A stretch of DNA of 64,000 bases from CAYPHY01 sp964410625 (GCA_964410625.1 CAYPHY010000018.1:1-64000), one strand, 5' to 3'; shown: positions 1-8,649, numbered from the stretch's first letter. Translations and numbers: made by a program. Notes: generated from the sequence alone by a model not told the origin.

Positions 1-21
1 CAATGAGACAATGAGCAAAAT

Positions 22-60
22 CGGCGTCATCCGCGTTTGATCTGCGTTATCTGCGTAACC
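22..60. repeat. rhythmic repeat, family E (GCGGAT/CTGCGT type)
   Basis: Short tandem-like units (gtcatccgcgt, gatctgcgtt, atctgcgtaac) lie between the window edge and the amidohydrolase stop. The same word family recurs at 15573-15666, 28803-28850, 35041-35080 (inside a gene), 37556-37600 and 54546-54590. Confidence 0.55.
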
Positions 61-75
61 ATTTTCGTGCCCCTT

Positions 76-1680
76 CTAGTTGCCGTAATAGACGACTTCG
101 CCGTTGAAGATGGTTGTCTGTACTCCAGTGTTTTTGATTTCGGCGGGTGGGATTTCAAATAAATTACCTTCAAGAATAACCAGATCGGCCCATTTTCCTG
201 GGGTGATTGATCCTTGTTGATTCTCCTTTCCGGCGAGGTATGCCGGCCCCATGGTGTAGCCATGAATCGTTTCGGCGATGGTCAGCCGTTCTTCGGGGAA
301 CCAGCCGCCAGCCGGTTGGCCTTGTTCGTCTTGGCGAGTAACGGCCGCATATATTCCCAACATTGGATTCAATGGCGCGACGGGCGCGTCGGAACCAAAG
401 GCCAGCCGCGTCCCCTTGTCGAGCAGGGAGCGAAAGGCGTAGGCATAACGCGCTCGCTGGCCCCACACGCGGTCGGCCGTCGGCCAATCGCTCAGCAGGT
501 GGACGGGCTGCAACGAGGCGACGATGTTGTGGGTGGCGAGACGGGCGAGATCAGTGGGATGGATGACCTGGACATGCTCGATACGGTGGGGTAAGGGGAG
601 TTGTTGGGTGGCGGCCGTTGGCCCATATTCGGCCATCACATCCAGCACCTCGCGCACCGCCCGGTCGCCAATGGCATGGACCGACAATGAAAATCCCGCC
701 TTGCCCGCTGCGCGGATCAGTTTCCACAACTCAGCCGTAGGCGTCACCACCACACCACTGTTGTCCGGTTCGCCCTCGAATGGGTCCAGCATCCATGCGG
801 TGCGCGATCCCATCGTCCCATCGGCGAATATCTTGGCATGGCCGATCCACAGCCGGTCATCGCCAAAGCCGGGTTGCAGACCCAACTGGGTGACTTCAGG
901 CAAGAAATCGGCCGCTACATTCATATGCATACGCAACCGTAACGCATCCTGTTCCCGCAAGCTCTGTAGGAGCCGGAAACTCTCCGCCCCTTCACGCTCA
1001 ATGCGCTGGTCGTGGATGCCTGTCAGCCCTAAGCGGTGGCATTGGGCAATTGCCTCACGTAGCCAGTTTGTCTTCGTGGCAGCGTCCGGTTGGGGGATGT
1101 GGGGTTCGACCAATGCCTGGGCGTTCCACTCCGCCAGCAGACCCGTCGGCCGTCCCTCGGCGTCGCGCTCAATGCGGCTCTCCGGCGGGTTGGGGGTTTC
1201 GGCGGTAATACCGGCTTGTTGCAGCACCAGACTATTCACCCACCAGGTATGCATATCCATCCGCGACAGCTTCACCGGGTTGTGTGGCGCGATCTCGTCG
1301 AGCAGGGCGGCCGTCGGCGCGACCTCCCAGCCATCATCATGCCAGCCCCAACCGAGAATCCACTGCCCCGGCTTTGCTTTGGCAACGGCCGCGCGCAGCC
1401 GTTCGGCTACATCGGCAAAGCGACGCAAGCCAAAGAGGTCCACTTCCTGCTGCTTTTCGGCAAAGGCCAGGAAATGGACATGGGCGTCGGTCAGTCCGGG
1501 CAACACCAGACGGCCGCCAGCATCAATCCGTTCCGTCCTGCTTCCGGCCAGCGCGGTGATTTTTTCGTTTGTCCCAACGGCTAAAATACGGCCGCCTTGA
1601 CAGGCCACCGCTTCCGCCCAGGGTTGGGTCGGGTCAACGGTGTAGAGACGGCCGTTGGTGATGATCAACTCTGCTTTCAT
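76..1680 (-). CDS. YtcJ-like metal-dependent amidohydrolase
   Basis: 534 residues, the usual length for the Amidohydro_3/YtcJ branch of the amidohydrolase superfamily. These are TIM-barrel metal hydrolases that act on C-N bonds; the substrate is unknown. The N-terminal beta-sandwich (about residues 1-58) begins with the typical ITNGRLYTVD. It is followed by the metal-binding strand LPGLTDAHVHF. Later come a lysine-containing strand (GHAKIFADGTMGS), the SVHAIGDRA and HRIEHVQ histidine strands, and the late aspartate in AFGSDAPVAPLNP. No signal peptide is visible, so it is probably cytosolic. The start is ATG; the gene begins 11 bp downstream of the aroE stop on the same strand, so both are probably one transcript. 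The family call is firm; the substrate is not inferable. Confidence 0.92.
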   Translation of the reverse strand: MKAELIITNGRLYTVDPTQPWAEAVACQGGRILAVGTNEKITALAGSRTERIDAGGRLVLPGLTDAHVHFLAFAEKQQEVDLFGLRRFADVAERLRAAVAKAKPGQWILGWGWHDDGWEVAPTAALLDEIAPHNPVKLSRMDMHTWWVNSLVLQQAGITAETPNPPESRIERDAEGRPTGLLAEWNAQALVEPHIPQPDAATKTNWLREAIAQCHRLGLTGIHDQRIEREGAESFRLLQSLREQDALRLRMHMNVAADFLPEVTQLGLQPGFGDDRLWIGHAKIFADGTMGSRTAWMLDPFEGEPDNSGVVVTPTAELWKLIRAAGKAGFSLSVHAIGDRAVREVLDVMAEYGPTAATQQLPLPHRIEHVQVIHPTDLARLATHNIVASLQPVHLLSDWPTADRVWGQRARYAYAFRSLLDKGTRLAFGSDAPVAPLNPMLGIYAAVTRQDEQGQPAGGWFPEERLTIAETIHGYTMGPAYLAGKENQQGSITPGKWADLVILEGNLFEIPPAEIKNTGVQTTIFNGEVVYYGN

Positions 1681-1691
1681 AACACTTTACT

Positions 1692-2603
1692 CTAATCCTG
1701 TTGTAATGCTTGAGCGATTTGGGAGAATCGCTCTACTGTATTTGTTTCTACCCCTGTCCAGAGGATGAAGGCTTGTGCCGCTTGCATCGCCAGCATCCCT
1801 AACCCATTGGCGGTGGGGCAACCGGCGGCCGTTGCCTGTTGTAAAAGTCGTGTCTGCAATGGCTTATAGACCAGATCATAGACAAATGCCCCGGAGGGAA
1901 AAGGCAAGTCGTCGGGCCAGGGTGATGACTCTACATCTGGGTCCATGCCCAATGGGGTGGTATTGATGATCAGGGGAGCTTCGGCCGCAGCCACCCATTG
2001 AGCTAAGTCGGCGAGTGAACCGGCACGCAAGCGGCCGGGGAAGAACGCCCCGAGGTCGCCAACCAACGCGGCTGCCTGCTCCGACCGCCGGGCGAGAATA
2101 TGAACACGGCCGCCCATCCGACCCAGCGCATAGACCACCGCCCGCGCCGACCCGCCTGCGCCTAATACCAGGCAATCTCGCTCCGCAACAGCAACACCAT
2201 GACGCTCCAAATCGGCCGCAAACCCTGACCAATCGGTGTTATATCCGCTCAATCTCCACTCTCTACTCTCCACTAGCGACGTACTCGTCGCCCACTCCCC
2301 ACTCTCTACTCTCTCAATGAGAATGGTGTTTACCGCCCCAATTACCCGCGCCGCCTCGTCCAAAGTATCCAGATGAGGCATCACTGCTTGTTTGTGGGGG
2401 ATGGTAACGTTGACGCCGCGAAAGCCAAGCGCGGCCAAACCGTGGAGCGCTGTTTCCACTTCTTGCGGCCGAACGGGCAGTGGGATATAGGCCCAGTTCA
2501 GGCCCAATTCGCGGGCGGCTGTATTGTGCATGGCCGGACTGAGACTGTGGGCGACAGGCCAGCCGATCAGCCCGATGAGTTGTGTCTCGCCGTTGACGTG
2601 CAT
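1692..2603 (-). CDS. aroE: shikimate dehydrogenase
   Basis: Reduces 3-dehydroshikimate to shikimate with NADPH in the aromatic amino acid pathway. The N-terminal substrate domain shows GWPVAHSLSPAMHN, NVTIPHK (catalytic lysine) and the aspartate of GYNTDW. The Rossmann domain has the GAGGSAR nucleotide loop and an ARR segment consistent with NADP preference. The C-terminus has GLGMLAMQAAQAF. The length of 303 exceeds the usual 270-285, because about 20 residues rich in E, S, W and T are inserted between NTILI and GYNTDW. The inserted DNA is an intergenic-type repeat (2250-2321) read in frame. The start is ATG. It lies upstream of the amidohydrolase on the same strand. No other aro gene is in the window. 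Confidence 0.95.
   Translation of the reverse strand: MHVNGETQLIGLIGWPVAHSLSPAMHNTAARELGLNWAYIPLPVRPQEVETALHGLAALGFRGVNVTIPHKQAVMPHLDTLDEAARVIGAVNTILIERVESGEWATSTSLVESREWRLSGYNTDWSGFAADLERHGVAVAERDCLVLGAGGSARAVVYALGRMGGRVHILARRSEQAAALVGDLGAFFPGRLRAGSLADLAQWVAAAEAPLIINTTPLGMDPDVESSPWPDDLPFPSGAFVYDLVYKPLQTRLLQQATAAGCPTANGLGMLAMQAAQAFILWTGVETNTVERFSQIAQALQQD
2250..2321. repeat. family F repeat (CACTCTCCACTCTC) inside aroE
   Basis: Units of actctctactctcc and cactccccactctc flank a 12-base centre (gacgtactcgtc) that is itself palindromic. The same words occur in intergenic DNA at 45075-45105 and 50645-50732. Here they are translated within AroE, between the NTI strand and the GYNTD motif. Confidence 0.75.
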
Positions 2604-2609
2604 AGTACA

Positions 2610-2812
2610 AGTATTGGTGTATTGGTATATTGGTCTACTGGTTTATTCCAGGTCTGAATCGTTTGTCGCTATACTAGGAGCGACGGTAGCGCGATTTGGC
2701 AAATCGCGGTACAAGGCCGGTGCAGAATCTCTGTTTCTACCACAAGATAGCCGGATACGCCAACATGAGCGCGAGACTGCGAGACTAGGAGACTAAGAGA
2801 TTAGAGAAACGA
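2610..2812. repeat. composite intergenic repeats B, palindrome and A
   Basis: Three repeats lie between aroE and the dehydratase. At 2611-2642 are family B units (tattggtgtattggtatattgg). At 2690-2708 is the palindrome CGCGATTTGGCAAATCGCG, with one unpaired central position; related words occur near 48700 and 63960. At 2771-2810 are family A units (gagactgcgagactaggagact). No gene is seen in this stretch. Confidence 0.65.
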
Positions 2813-2827
2813 CAAGGGATGAATTTG

Positions 2828-3949
2828 ATGAGTGACATTCAGACAACATTTGGAAATACTTTTGCGGGGTTGCCCGTTTTGGTGACGGGGCACACGGGGT
2901 TTAAGGGGTCGTGGCTGACGACCTGGCTAATAGAGCTGGGGGCAAATGTGATTGGCTATAGCTTGCCAGAGCCACCGACGCGGCCGAGTAACTTCGTCGC
3001 CTCGCACCTGAGCGAACGGATCACGGACGTGCGCGGCGATATTCGCGACCTGGATCAGTTGCGGCAGACGATTGAAACGTATCGGCCGCAACTCATCTTC
3101 CACCTCGCTGCCCAGCCAATTGTGCTGCGCTCGGTGGAGTTGCCGAAGCTGACGATTGACATTAATGCCGGTGGCACGGTCAATGTGTTGGAGGCGATTC
3201 GCCTGACCGATTCGGTGCGGGCGTTGGTCAGCATCACCACCGACAAGGTGTATGAGAACCAGGAGTGGCTGTGGGGCTATCGCGAGACTGACCAGCTTGG
3301 CGGCCATGATCCCTATAGCGCAAGCAAGGCGATGGCGGAGCTGGCAATTGCCTCCTATCGCGCCACCTATTTCCCCACAGATAAATACCCACAACATGGC
3401 GTTGCCATCGCCTCAGTGCGGGCGGGGAATGTTATCGGTGGAGGCGACTTTGCCGATTATCGCCTCGTCCCCGACTGTATGCGGGCGTTGATGAATGGGG
3501 AAGCGATTGGCGTGCGCAACCCACTCAGTGTGCGGCCGTGGCAACACGTCCTCGAACCGCTCAGCGGCTATATGTGGCTGGCGGTGAAGCTGTTGCAAGC
3601 GGGACCGGAATTTGGCGAAGCGTGGAACTTTGGCCCGTTGGAGCAAAAGGGGATTCCCGCCGGGGAAATCGCCGCTAAATTGGTGGAGTTGTGGGGCAGC
3701 GGCTCCTGGGAACATACCGAGCCAGGCTTCGCCAAGGTAGAGACGGGACAGCTACGGCTGAGTTGGGACAAGGCCGCCCATCGTCTGAACTGGCGGCCGG
3801 TCTATACCTGGCAGGAAGCGCTGGCAGAAATTACGGATTGGTTTAAGGCGCATCAGGCAGCGGCCGACATGTACCAAACAACCCGCAGCCACATCCATGC
3901 CTACACCCAAAAAGCGCAAAGCCTAGGGTTGGATTGGGCGGCCGGATAG
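2828..3949 (+). CDS. rfbG: CDP-glucose 4,6-dehydratase
   Basis: Short-chain-dehydrogenase-fold nucleotide-sugar dehydratase. It converts CDP-glucose to CDP-4-keto-6-deoxyglucose, the first step toward CDP-dideoxy or branched sugars of surface glycans. It opens with VLVTGHTGFKGSWL (NAD loop), as in RfbG rather than RmlB, and has the ITTDKVYEN strand and the YSASK catalytic Tyr/Lys. The ATG at 2819 directly abuts an AAGGG at 2814-2818, whereas the in-frame ATG at 2828 is 9 bases from it, so 2828 is preferred (373 residues). No sugar cytidylyltransferase (rfbF) or other deoxysugar genes are adjacent, so the pathway must be completed elsewhere. The C-terminal WRPVYTWQEALAEITDWFKAH is typical of the family. 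Confidence 0.9.
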   Translation: MSDIQTTFGNTFAGLPVLVTGHTGFKGSWLTTWLIELGANVIGYSLPEPPTRPSNFVASHLSERITDVRGDIRDLDQLRQTIETYRPQLIFHLAAQPIVLRSVELPKLTIDINAGGTVNVLEAIRLTDSVRALVSITTDKVYENQEWLWGYRETDQLGGHDPYSASKAMAELAIASYRATYFPTDKYPQHGVAIASVRAGNVIGGGDFADYRLVPDCMRALMNGEAIGVRNPLSVRPWQHVLEPLSGYMWLAVKLLQAGPEFGEAWNFGPLEQKGIPAGEIAAKLVELWGSGSWEHTEPGFAKVETGQLRLSWDKAAHRLNWRPVYTWQEALAEITDWFKAHQAAADMYQTTRSHIHAYTQKAQSLGLDWAAG

Positions 3950-3980
3950 AAATCGGGCCGGAAATTCGCAAGCCGCCACA

Positions 3981-5387
3981 TCAGGAGGTCACCGAAGGGA
4001 GGAAGATAAACCAGGCGTTGGGCTGTAGCTCGAAGGCGCCGCTGTCGCATTCGTTAGCAGAAGGGGTGGCGTCGCCGTTGTGGTTGCGCATGGCGTTGCG
4101 CTGGTCGCGGCCGTTGGTGGGGGCAAAGTCACACTCCTCGCTGGGGGCGAGGTCAACGGCCGGGCTGCCAGGAGGGAGCGCGTGGGTGTAAGTGGGGCCG
4201 CCGTTGTCGGCCAGGTTGGGGTTCAAGATGGCGTCTAAAGGTTCGGCAGGGACGAGATCGATCTGGCCGGGTTGGAAGTTGCCACCGGGATCGTCGCTGT
4301 AGCCGAAAATGTTGTAGTTGTTGGCGATCAGGCTCCCGGCATAGGCGTTGTAGAGTTCGGCGCTTGTGGCGGCGAAGTTGCCGGAGAGCAGGGAGCGGAT
4401 GAAGATGGTCGTGCCGTCGTTGAAGAGGCCGCCCCCTTCTTGCTGGTCGGCACGGTTGGCCGTCACAGTGGCGTTGGTCAGGGTGATGATTCCGCGATTG
4501 TAGAGGCCACCACCACGATAGACGGCCGTGTTGCCGCTGACCGTGCTGTTGCTCAGCAAGACGCGCTCGGCGGCGATAAAAAGACCGCCACCGCGAACGG
4601 CGGCCGTGTTGCCGCTGATCGTGCTGCGGTTGATCGTCACCATCCCTCCACTGCTATAGAGACCACCCCCTTCATCGGCCGCGTTCTCGTCGAGCGTGCT
4701 GTTTTCTATGGTCAACATCCCATAGTTGTTATAAATGGCCCCGCCGCGCTCGGCCGTGTTGCCGCTGAGAACGCTATTGCTGAGTGATAGTGTGCCTTGA
4801 TTGTAAAGCGCTCCGCCGCGTTCGGCCGAGCCGCCGCTGAGCGTCAGCCGGTCGAGCGTCAATTTGCCTTCGCTGTTGATCACCAGCAGGCGGAAGGGAG
4901 GCGCGTCCCCATCGCGGGAGATCGTCGCGCCGTCGCCGCTGATGGTGATGTTGCTGCTGATCAGCGGTAAGCCGGTTGGCTCGTATTGCTCGTTGTTGGC
5001 CGTTGTCAGCGTGAACGTCCCATTTTCGGGTAGCTGGATGGTATCGGCTCCGGCGGGGTTTCCGGGGGCGCAGTCGGCGTGGATGTTGCCATCGGTGGTG
5101 GCGTTGGCATTGTGTAGGGCTTCGATGAGAGAGCAACGGCCGTTGGCCTCAACCGCTACCTCACCATCAACGACCGTGATCGTTGCGGCATGGGTGGGGG
5201 CTGGAGAGCGGCCGAGGGCGAGCAGCAAAGCGGCCGTTGCCAGCCAGTGGCGTAGTTTCTTCGGTAGATGGTGGCCGAGAATCAGGCTGGCCAGCCAGGG
5301 TTGCGCGGTATAGGGGCGGCCGTCGGCCGCGTCGCGCTTTCGGAATGGAGAATGGATTAATTGTTTCACTACTTTACTTCGCTCCAT
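3981..5387 (-). CDS. secreted right-handed beta-helix protein (CSLREA/choice-of-anchor Q type)
   Basis: 468 residues. After a long basic N-terminal tail comes a hydrophobic stretch (LATAALLLALG) ending at THAA, which looks like a Sec signal peptide. The mature part begins with a CSLREA-like block (CSLIEALHNANA) followed by DTIQLP. It then carries about six GG(A/G)LYN / STxSGNTA repeats of about 25 residues, typical of polymorphic parallel beta-helix surface proteins. The C-terminal segment (NGGPTYTHALPPGSPAVDLA, then DQRNA and GAFEL) matches the choice-of-anchor Q domain. It is probably exported and cell-surface associated; ligand and function are unknown. The gene is convergent with rfbG, with 31 bp between stops. 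Codon and base use are like its neighbours. Confidence 0.85.
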   Translation of the reverse strand: MERSKVVKQLIHSPFRKRDAADGRPYTAQPWLASLILGHHLPKKLRHWLATAALLLALGRSPAPTHAATITVVDGEVAVEANGRCSLIEALHNANATTDGNIHADCAPGNPAGADTIQLPENGTFTLTTANNEQYEPTGLPLISSNITISGDGATISRDGDAPPFRLLVINSEGKLTLDRLTLSGGSAERGGALYNQGTLSLSNSVLSGNTAERGGAIYNNYGMLTIENSTLDENAADEGGGLYSSGGMVTINRSTISGNTAAVRGGGLFIAAERVLLSNSTVSGNTAVYRGGGLYNRGIITLTNATVTANRADQQEGGGLFNDGTTIFIRSLLSGNFAATSAELYNAYAGSLIANNYNIFGYSDDPGGNFQPGQIDLVPAEPLDAILNPNLADNGGPTYTHALPPGSPAVDLAPSEECDFAPTNGRDQRNAMRNHNGDATPSANECDSGAFELQPNAWFIFLPSVTS

Positions 5388-5444
5388 TAGCTAGAACGTA
5401 GCAGTATAGCGTAATCAAGCTGGGTGAGCCTAGTGACCTTGATC

Positions 5445-5852
5445 CTATTGCGTTCTATGATCGATTGGGTTCTCGGTCTGCACTTCATCGTCGCTGAACC
5501 AGCCCAGTTCAGCAAGCGCCTGAACGACCTGGGGGCGCATGATGCACAGCCATTCGCGGCCGGGCTTCTTGAAGATGACGAGGATGGAGGAGTGGAAACG
5601 GGGATAGAGCTGAAAGAAGTCGCAGAATTTGCGAGCGAGGAGGCCATAGCGCAAATTGGCGGCATGGAAGCTGGGGAATCCGGCGGCGCGGCCGAGGCGG
5701 GTGGCGGTGGTGGTGTGTTGCGGAGCGGTGTAGTTTTCTTTAAGCATCAGCAGATCGGTAGGCGACATCTGATCGCGGAGGACGAAGAAGGCGGTCTTGT
5801 ATGCCTCGACGGTGAGGTTCTCAATGTGGGTGAGGGTCGGGTCAACACTCAT
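5445..5852 (-). CDS. small hypothetical protein, resembles N-terminal region of some HNH nucleases
   Basis: 135 residues, soluble. The block MLKENYTAPQHTTTATRLG followed by AANLRYGLLARK recalls a module placed before the nuclease domain in some HNH endonuclease-type proteins. No HNH or other nuclease motif follows; the protein ends after a short region with WLCIMRPQVVQALAELGW. It could therefore be a stand-alone DNA-binding or decoy module, or an eroded nuclease gene. The start is ATG, about 28 bases from a short repeat. Function is not assigned. The family resemblance is from memory of motif layout and is only moderately secure. Confidence 0.6.
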   Translation of the reverse strand: MSVDPTLTHIENLTVEAYKTAFFVLRDQMSPTDLLMLKENYTAPQHTTTATRLGRAAGFPSFHAANLRYGLLARKFCDFFQLYPRFHSSILVIFKKPGREWLCIMRPQVVQALAELGWFSDDEVQTENPIDHRTQ

Positions 5853-5890
5853 GTTTTCGACACGAATTGCACGAATGACACGAATATGCT
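5853..5890. repeat. family D repeat (CACGAATTTCACGAA type), single arm
   Basis: cgacacgaattgcacgaatgacacgaat is one arm of the family that forms full hairpins at 21190-21314, 61330-61387 and 63108-63172. Only one orientation is present here. Confidence 0.6.
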
Positions 5891-5941
5891 TACATGGAGA
5901 CGTTATTTTCGGGCTATTTTCTTCCGCGACTCGCGTAATTC

Positions 5942-6364
5942 CTATTTGTCCTTATTTCGCCTTGTGAATCGTCGAACGGCTATATCATACGCTTCGGCAA
6001 GCATAGGGCGTAGTTGCTCAAAGGTCGCCTCACTTGGGGAAAGCACACAGATGAAATTTTGTGGTGCATAGTCGGGGTGGGGCATGATTACATCTAAAGC
6101 GGTGAAATCGTAGCTGCTGATGTCAACTTTAGCGCTGCCGAACAGCGATTGAAACGTTTCTCTGCTGACGCCAATGTTCAGGCGGAACACGCCGGGACGG
6201 TCCAGATTGGAGATGCTTTCATACTCGTTGTCCGATGAGGCAATCGTCGCGAAGGGGAGCATGTGGTCGGAACGATAGAAGAAGAAGGTGTAGCCGAAGT
6301 TTTCGCTTGTTTCGACCCCAGGGAAAGTGTTCGTAATGTAATCTACAATTGTTGATTCGTTCAT
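5942..6364 (-). CDS. DUF6194 family protein
   Basis: About 140 residues, soluble. The pattern is ITNTFPGVETSENFGYTFFFY, then LPFATIASSDNEYESISNLDRPGVFRLNIG, then DVIMPHPDYAPQNFICVLSPS. It matches the DUF6194 layout in which the terminal block (HP.Y..Q.wv.VlnP) is diagnostic. The biochemical role is unknown. An in-frame TTG at 6391 would add nine residues. I prefer the ATG at 6364 because AAAGGGA lies upstream of it at a usable distance on the minus strand. Neighbours give no clear functional link. Confidence 0.75.
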   Translation of the reverse strand: MNESTIVDYITNTFPGVETSENFGYTFFFYRSDHMLPFATIASSDNEYESISNLDRPGVFRLNIGVSRETFQSLFGSAKVDISSYDFTALDVIMPHPDYAPQNFICVLSPSEATFEQLRPMLAEAYDIAVRRFTRRNKDK

Positions 6365-6542
6365 CAGAGGATTTGTCCCTTTATTTGACAATTATGCAAC
6401 TGTCTTGTGTGTTGCGCGACTATTATAACTTGGTTCAGAGGTATCTAATAACCACGGATAATACTTATCAAACGGAGCAGTACGGATTTTTGCCTTGAAT
6501 TCGTGCCAATTCATTTTGTCCGTAACAATCCGTGGTAAGGGA

Positions 6543-7112
6543 TCATTGGAAGAGCAGGCGGTAGCCCTGTTGGTAAAGGTAGAACCAGTTCTCCCCGCCG
6601 TTCCAGACGAGGATGAGGAAAGCGGCCAGTGCGCCGAGCAGCAGGGCGGCGATTTGCGGCCGATAGCCAAACGGCCGTCCATCTTGCCGCCGTAGCCACC
6701 AACGGCAAAGAAGGTCGATCAAACCAATGAACGCGATTTGCAAGAAAAAGCTGCCCATTGTAATGGGATTCAGGCCGTAATAGAGCGCTTCACCGAGGGG
6801 GAAGAAGGCGGCGGCACGGACAATCGCGGTGAGGCTATAGATCAGCGGCAACATAAGCGAACCTACGATGCGCTCCCTTAGGGTTGCTCCGCGAAAGAAA
6901 AGGATCGGGTAGATCAGCAGGCCGCCGAGGAGCAGGGAGAGGATACGGCCGCGGCTAAGAATGTTCATTACCGGCCGGTACGCCGCGCTGTTGGCGAAGG
7001 GAAATGGCTGGCGCGTGATGAGTTCCAACAATAGATCGGCCGCCAGCCACAAAACGACCACCACGCCCACCGGCAATAAAAAACGAGCGAAACGATTACC
7101 TCTCTCCTTCAT
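6543..7112 (-). CDS. hypothetical polytopic membrane protein
   Basis: About 189 residues with about five hydrophobic segments: LLPVGVVVVLWLAADLLLEL, ILSLLLGGLLIYPILFF, IVGSLMLPLIYSLTAIV, FFLQIAFIGLIDLL and IAALLLGALAAFLILVW. There is a basic N-terminus and a basic loop WWLRRQDGR. I do not recognise a family. It starts 35 bp downstream of the sulfatase stop on the same strand, so it is likely co-transcribed with it. An upstream GTG (7118) is possible, but the ATG at 7112 follows an AGGGTGA supplied by the intergenic repeat. Function is unknown. Confidence 0.7.
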   Translation of the reverse strand: MKERGNRFARFLLPVGVVVVLWLAADLLLELITRQPFPFANSAAYRPVMNILSRGRILSLLLGGLLIYPILFFRGATLRERIVGSLMLPLIYSLTAIVRAAAFFPLGEALYYGLNPITMGSFFLQIAFIGLIDLLCRWWLRRQDGRPFGYRPQIAALLLGALAAFLILVWNGGENWFYLYQQGYRLLFQ

Positions 7113-7153
7113 TATCACCCTGTCACCTTATCACCCCATCACCTTGTCACCCC
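7110..7153. repeat. family G repeat (TCACCCTGTCACC)
   Basis: Units tcaccctg, tcacctta, tcacccca, tcaccttg and tcacccca lie between the sulfatase stop and the membrane-protein start, just overlapping both. The same units occur at 62524-62588. Confidence 0.65.
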
Positions 7154-8649
7154 AACCTCCCCTCCTCGGCTGCCAATCGCTCGCGCAGCAGCGGCAGCAC
7201 GCTCTGTCCGGCGGGAGTAGCGATGATATTGTTGAGCGTGCGTGGATCGGTCGTGATGTCATAGAGCGCGGCCGCCCCGACGCGCTCATGAGTGACGTAG
7301 AGGTATTGTGCGGTGCGTAGCGCTTTGTGTGCCGGGACGTTATAGGGGAAGTCGCGGAAGTATTCATAGACAAAGGCGTCGCGCCACTCCGTTTCTTCGC
7401 CAAGCAGTAGTGGCCGCAGACTGCGGCCGTGGATGGAGGCCGGGACGGACAGCCCCGCCAGCTCGAGAAGGGTTGGGGCCAGGTCTACGTTTAGCACCAT
7501 CTCTTGCAGACGACGGCCGCCGACGGAAGGTTGAAGGGTGAGGGATGAAGGATGAATTGCTTCATTGGATGGATTGAGGGGCATACGGATGATGAGAGGG
7601 ACACGCATATTTTCTTCGGTTGCCCAGCGTTTGCCGTTGAGGACGTGTTCGCCCCAGCTAAAGCCGTTGTCCCCGGCATAGATGATGATCGTGTTATCGA
7701 GCAAGCCGAGCGTTTCCATTTCAGCCAACAACCGCCCGATCTCCCGGTCGAGCGCAACCAGGGTTTCACAGTAGTTGCGGTAGTGGCGCTCCATTGAGCC
7801 AATCGCCCCTTCCCAGAAGTTGCGGTCTATCACCGTCTGGCGGTCGAATTGCTCCGGCGGCAGGTGGTCGAGCGGCACATTTTCATAAAGCGCGTCCAGG
7901 TCTGGCGACGGTGTAAACGGGTGGTGGGCGGCTTTGTGCGCCAGATAGAGGCAAAACGGCCGTTCCTGCCCTGGTTGCTCGCGGAGGAAGTCGAGGGCGA
8001 GATCGGTCAGGTCGGTGCTGAGGTAGCTGTTGGGACGCGGCGTCTCGACGCCGTTGATGATCAGCGGGCAGTCGAAGTAGCGTCCCTGGCCTTCCTGGAT
8101 GGTGAAGCTGATGAAGGGGTCTACCCCGCGCAGGTTGGGCAGGCGGCCGGGCATGTGCCATTTGCCGATGTAGCCGCTGCGATACCCGACGGCGGCCAGT
8201 ATTTCGGGGAAGGTTGTGTTTGTTTCGTCCCAGGCGGTGAGGTTGTTCTGCACGCCGTGGGCGCGGGCATAGCGGCCGGTGAGGAAGGAGGCACGGGAAG
8301 GGCCGCAGAGGGCGGTGGTGACGAAGGCATTCTCAAACAGTACCCCTTCGGCCGCCAATCGGTCCAGGTTTGGCGTTTCCAGGAAGGGATGGCCCATCGC
8401 GCTCAGATGGTCCCAGCGGTGGTCGTCGGCGAGGATGAAAAGGAAGTTGGGGCGGGTAGAAGGCTGAGGGCTGAGGGCTGAGGGCTGAGTTGTGGTGGTA
8501 GGGAGTGGTGCGTCTATGGGGCGAGGCATTCCTTCGGGTAGGTCGGAAACGGATGGAGCGCAACCGCTGAGGGTGGTGACGGCCGCGCTGCCCAGAACAG
8601 CGCCCAGCCCGCCGAGAAAGTGGCGTCGGGAGAGGAGATGATTAGCCAT
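7147..8649 (-). CDS. Tat-exported lipoprotein sulfatase
   Basis: 500 residues. The N-terminus SRRHFLGGLGAVLGSAAVTTLSGC combines a twin-arginine motif with a lipobox (LSGC), so the enzyme is predicted to be exported folded and lipid-anchored. The type I sulfatase signature C-x-P-S-R is present as CGPSRASFLTGR. Its cysteine is the formylglycine site, so activity would need a maturase encoded elsewhere. Metal-site strands NFLFILADDHRWD and YAGDNGFSWGEH are visible. It presumably hydrolyses sulfate esters of glycans or small molecules; the substrate is not inferable. Two low-complexity in-frame stretches (7525-7583 and 8461-8489) look like repeat insertions. A membrane-protein gene follows. Confidence 0.9.
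   Translation of the reverse strand: MANHLLSRRHFLGGLGAVLGSAAVTTLSGCAPSVSDLPEGMPRPIDAPLPTTTTQPSALSPQPSTRPNFLFILADDHRWDHLSAMGHPFLETPNLDRLAAEGVLFENAFVTTALCGPSRASFLTGRYARAHGVQNNLTAWDETNTTFPEILAAVGYRSGYIGKWHMPGRLPNLRGVDPFISFTIQEGQGRYFDCPLIINGVETPRPNSYLSTDLTDLALDFLREQPGQERPFCLYLAHKAAHHPFTPSPDLDALYENVPLDHLPPEQFDRQTVIDRNFWEGAIGSMERHYRNYCETLVALDREIGRLLAEMETLGLLDNTIIIYAGDNGFSWGEHVLNGKRWATEENMRVPLIIRMPLNPSNEAIHPSSLTLQPSVGGRRLQEMVLNVDLAPTLLELAGLSVPASIHGRSLRPLLLGEETEWRDAFVYEYFRDFPYNVPAHKALRTAQYLYVTHERVGAAALYDITTDPRTLNNIIATPAGQSVLPLLRERLAAEEGRLG
7525..7583. repeat. repeat insertion in sulfatase gene (GGGTGAGGGATGAAGGATGAA)
   Basis: Units gaagggtgagggatgaaggatgaa, followed by ttcattggatggattgagg, encode a linker (NPSNEAIHPSSLTLQPS) between the core and a surface loop. 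It resembles the low-complexity repeats of intergenic DNA. Confidence 0.5.
8461..8489. repeat. family H tandem repeat (GGGCTGA) in sulfatase gene
   Basis: Four near-perfect 7-mers (ggctgag) encode the proline/serine-rich linker after the lipobox (QPSALSPQPS). Confidence 0.7.

Noticed and set aside
524..1600. Long open frame of 358 codons opposite the amidohydrolase gene
   Set aside because: It is antisense to a clear family protein, has no family motifs and biased S/R/P composition typical of an antisense shadow in GC-rich DNA.
6392..6514. Possible 40-residue gene (MNWHEFKAKIRTAPFDKYYPW...) on the minus strand
   Set aside because: No Shine-Dalgarno, no family, and the DNA contains degenerate acggat-type repeat words. 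It may be a gene fragment but cannot be supported.
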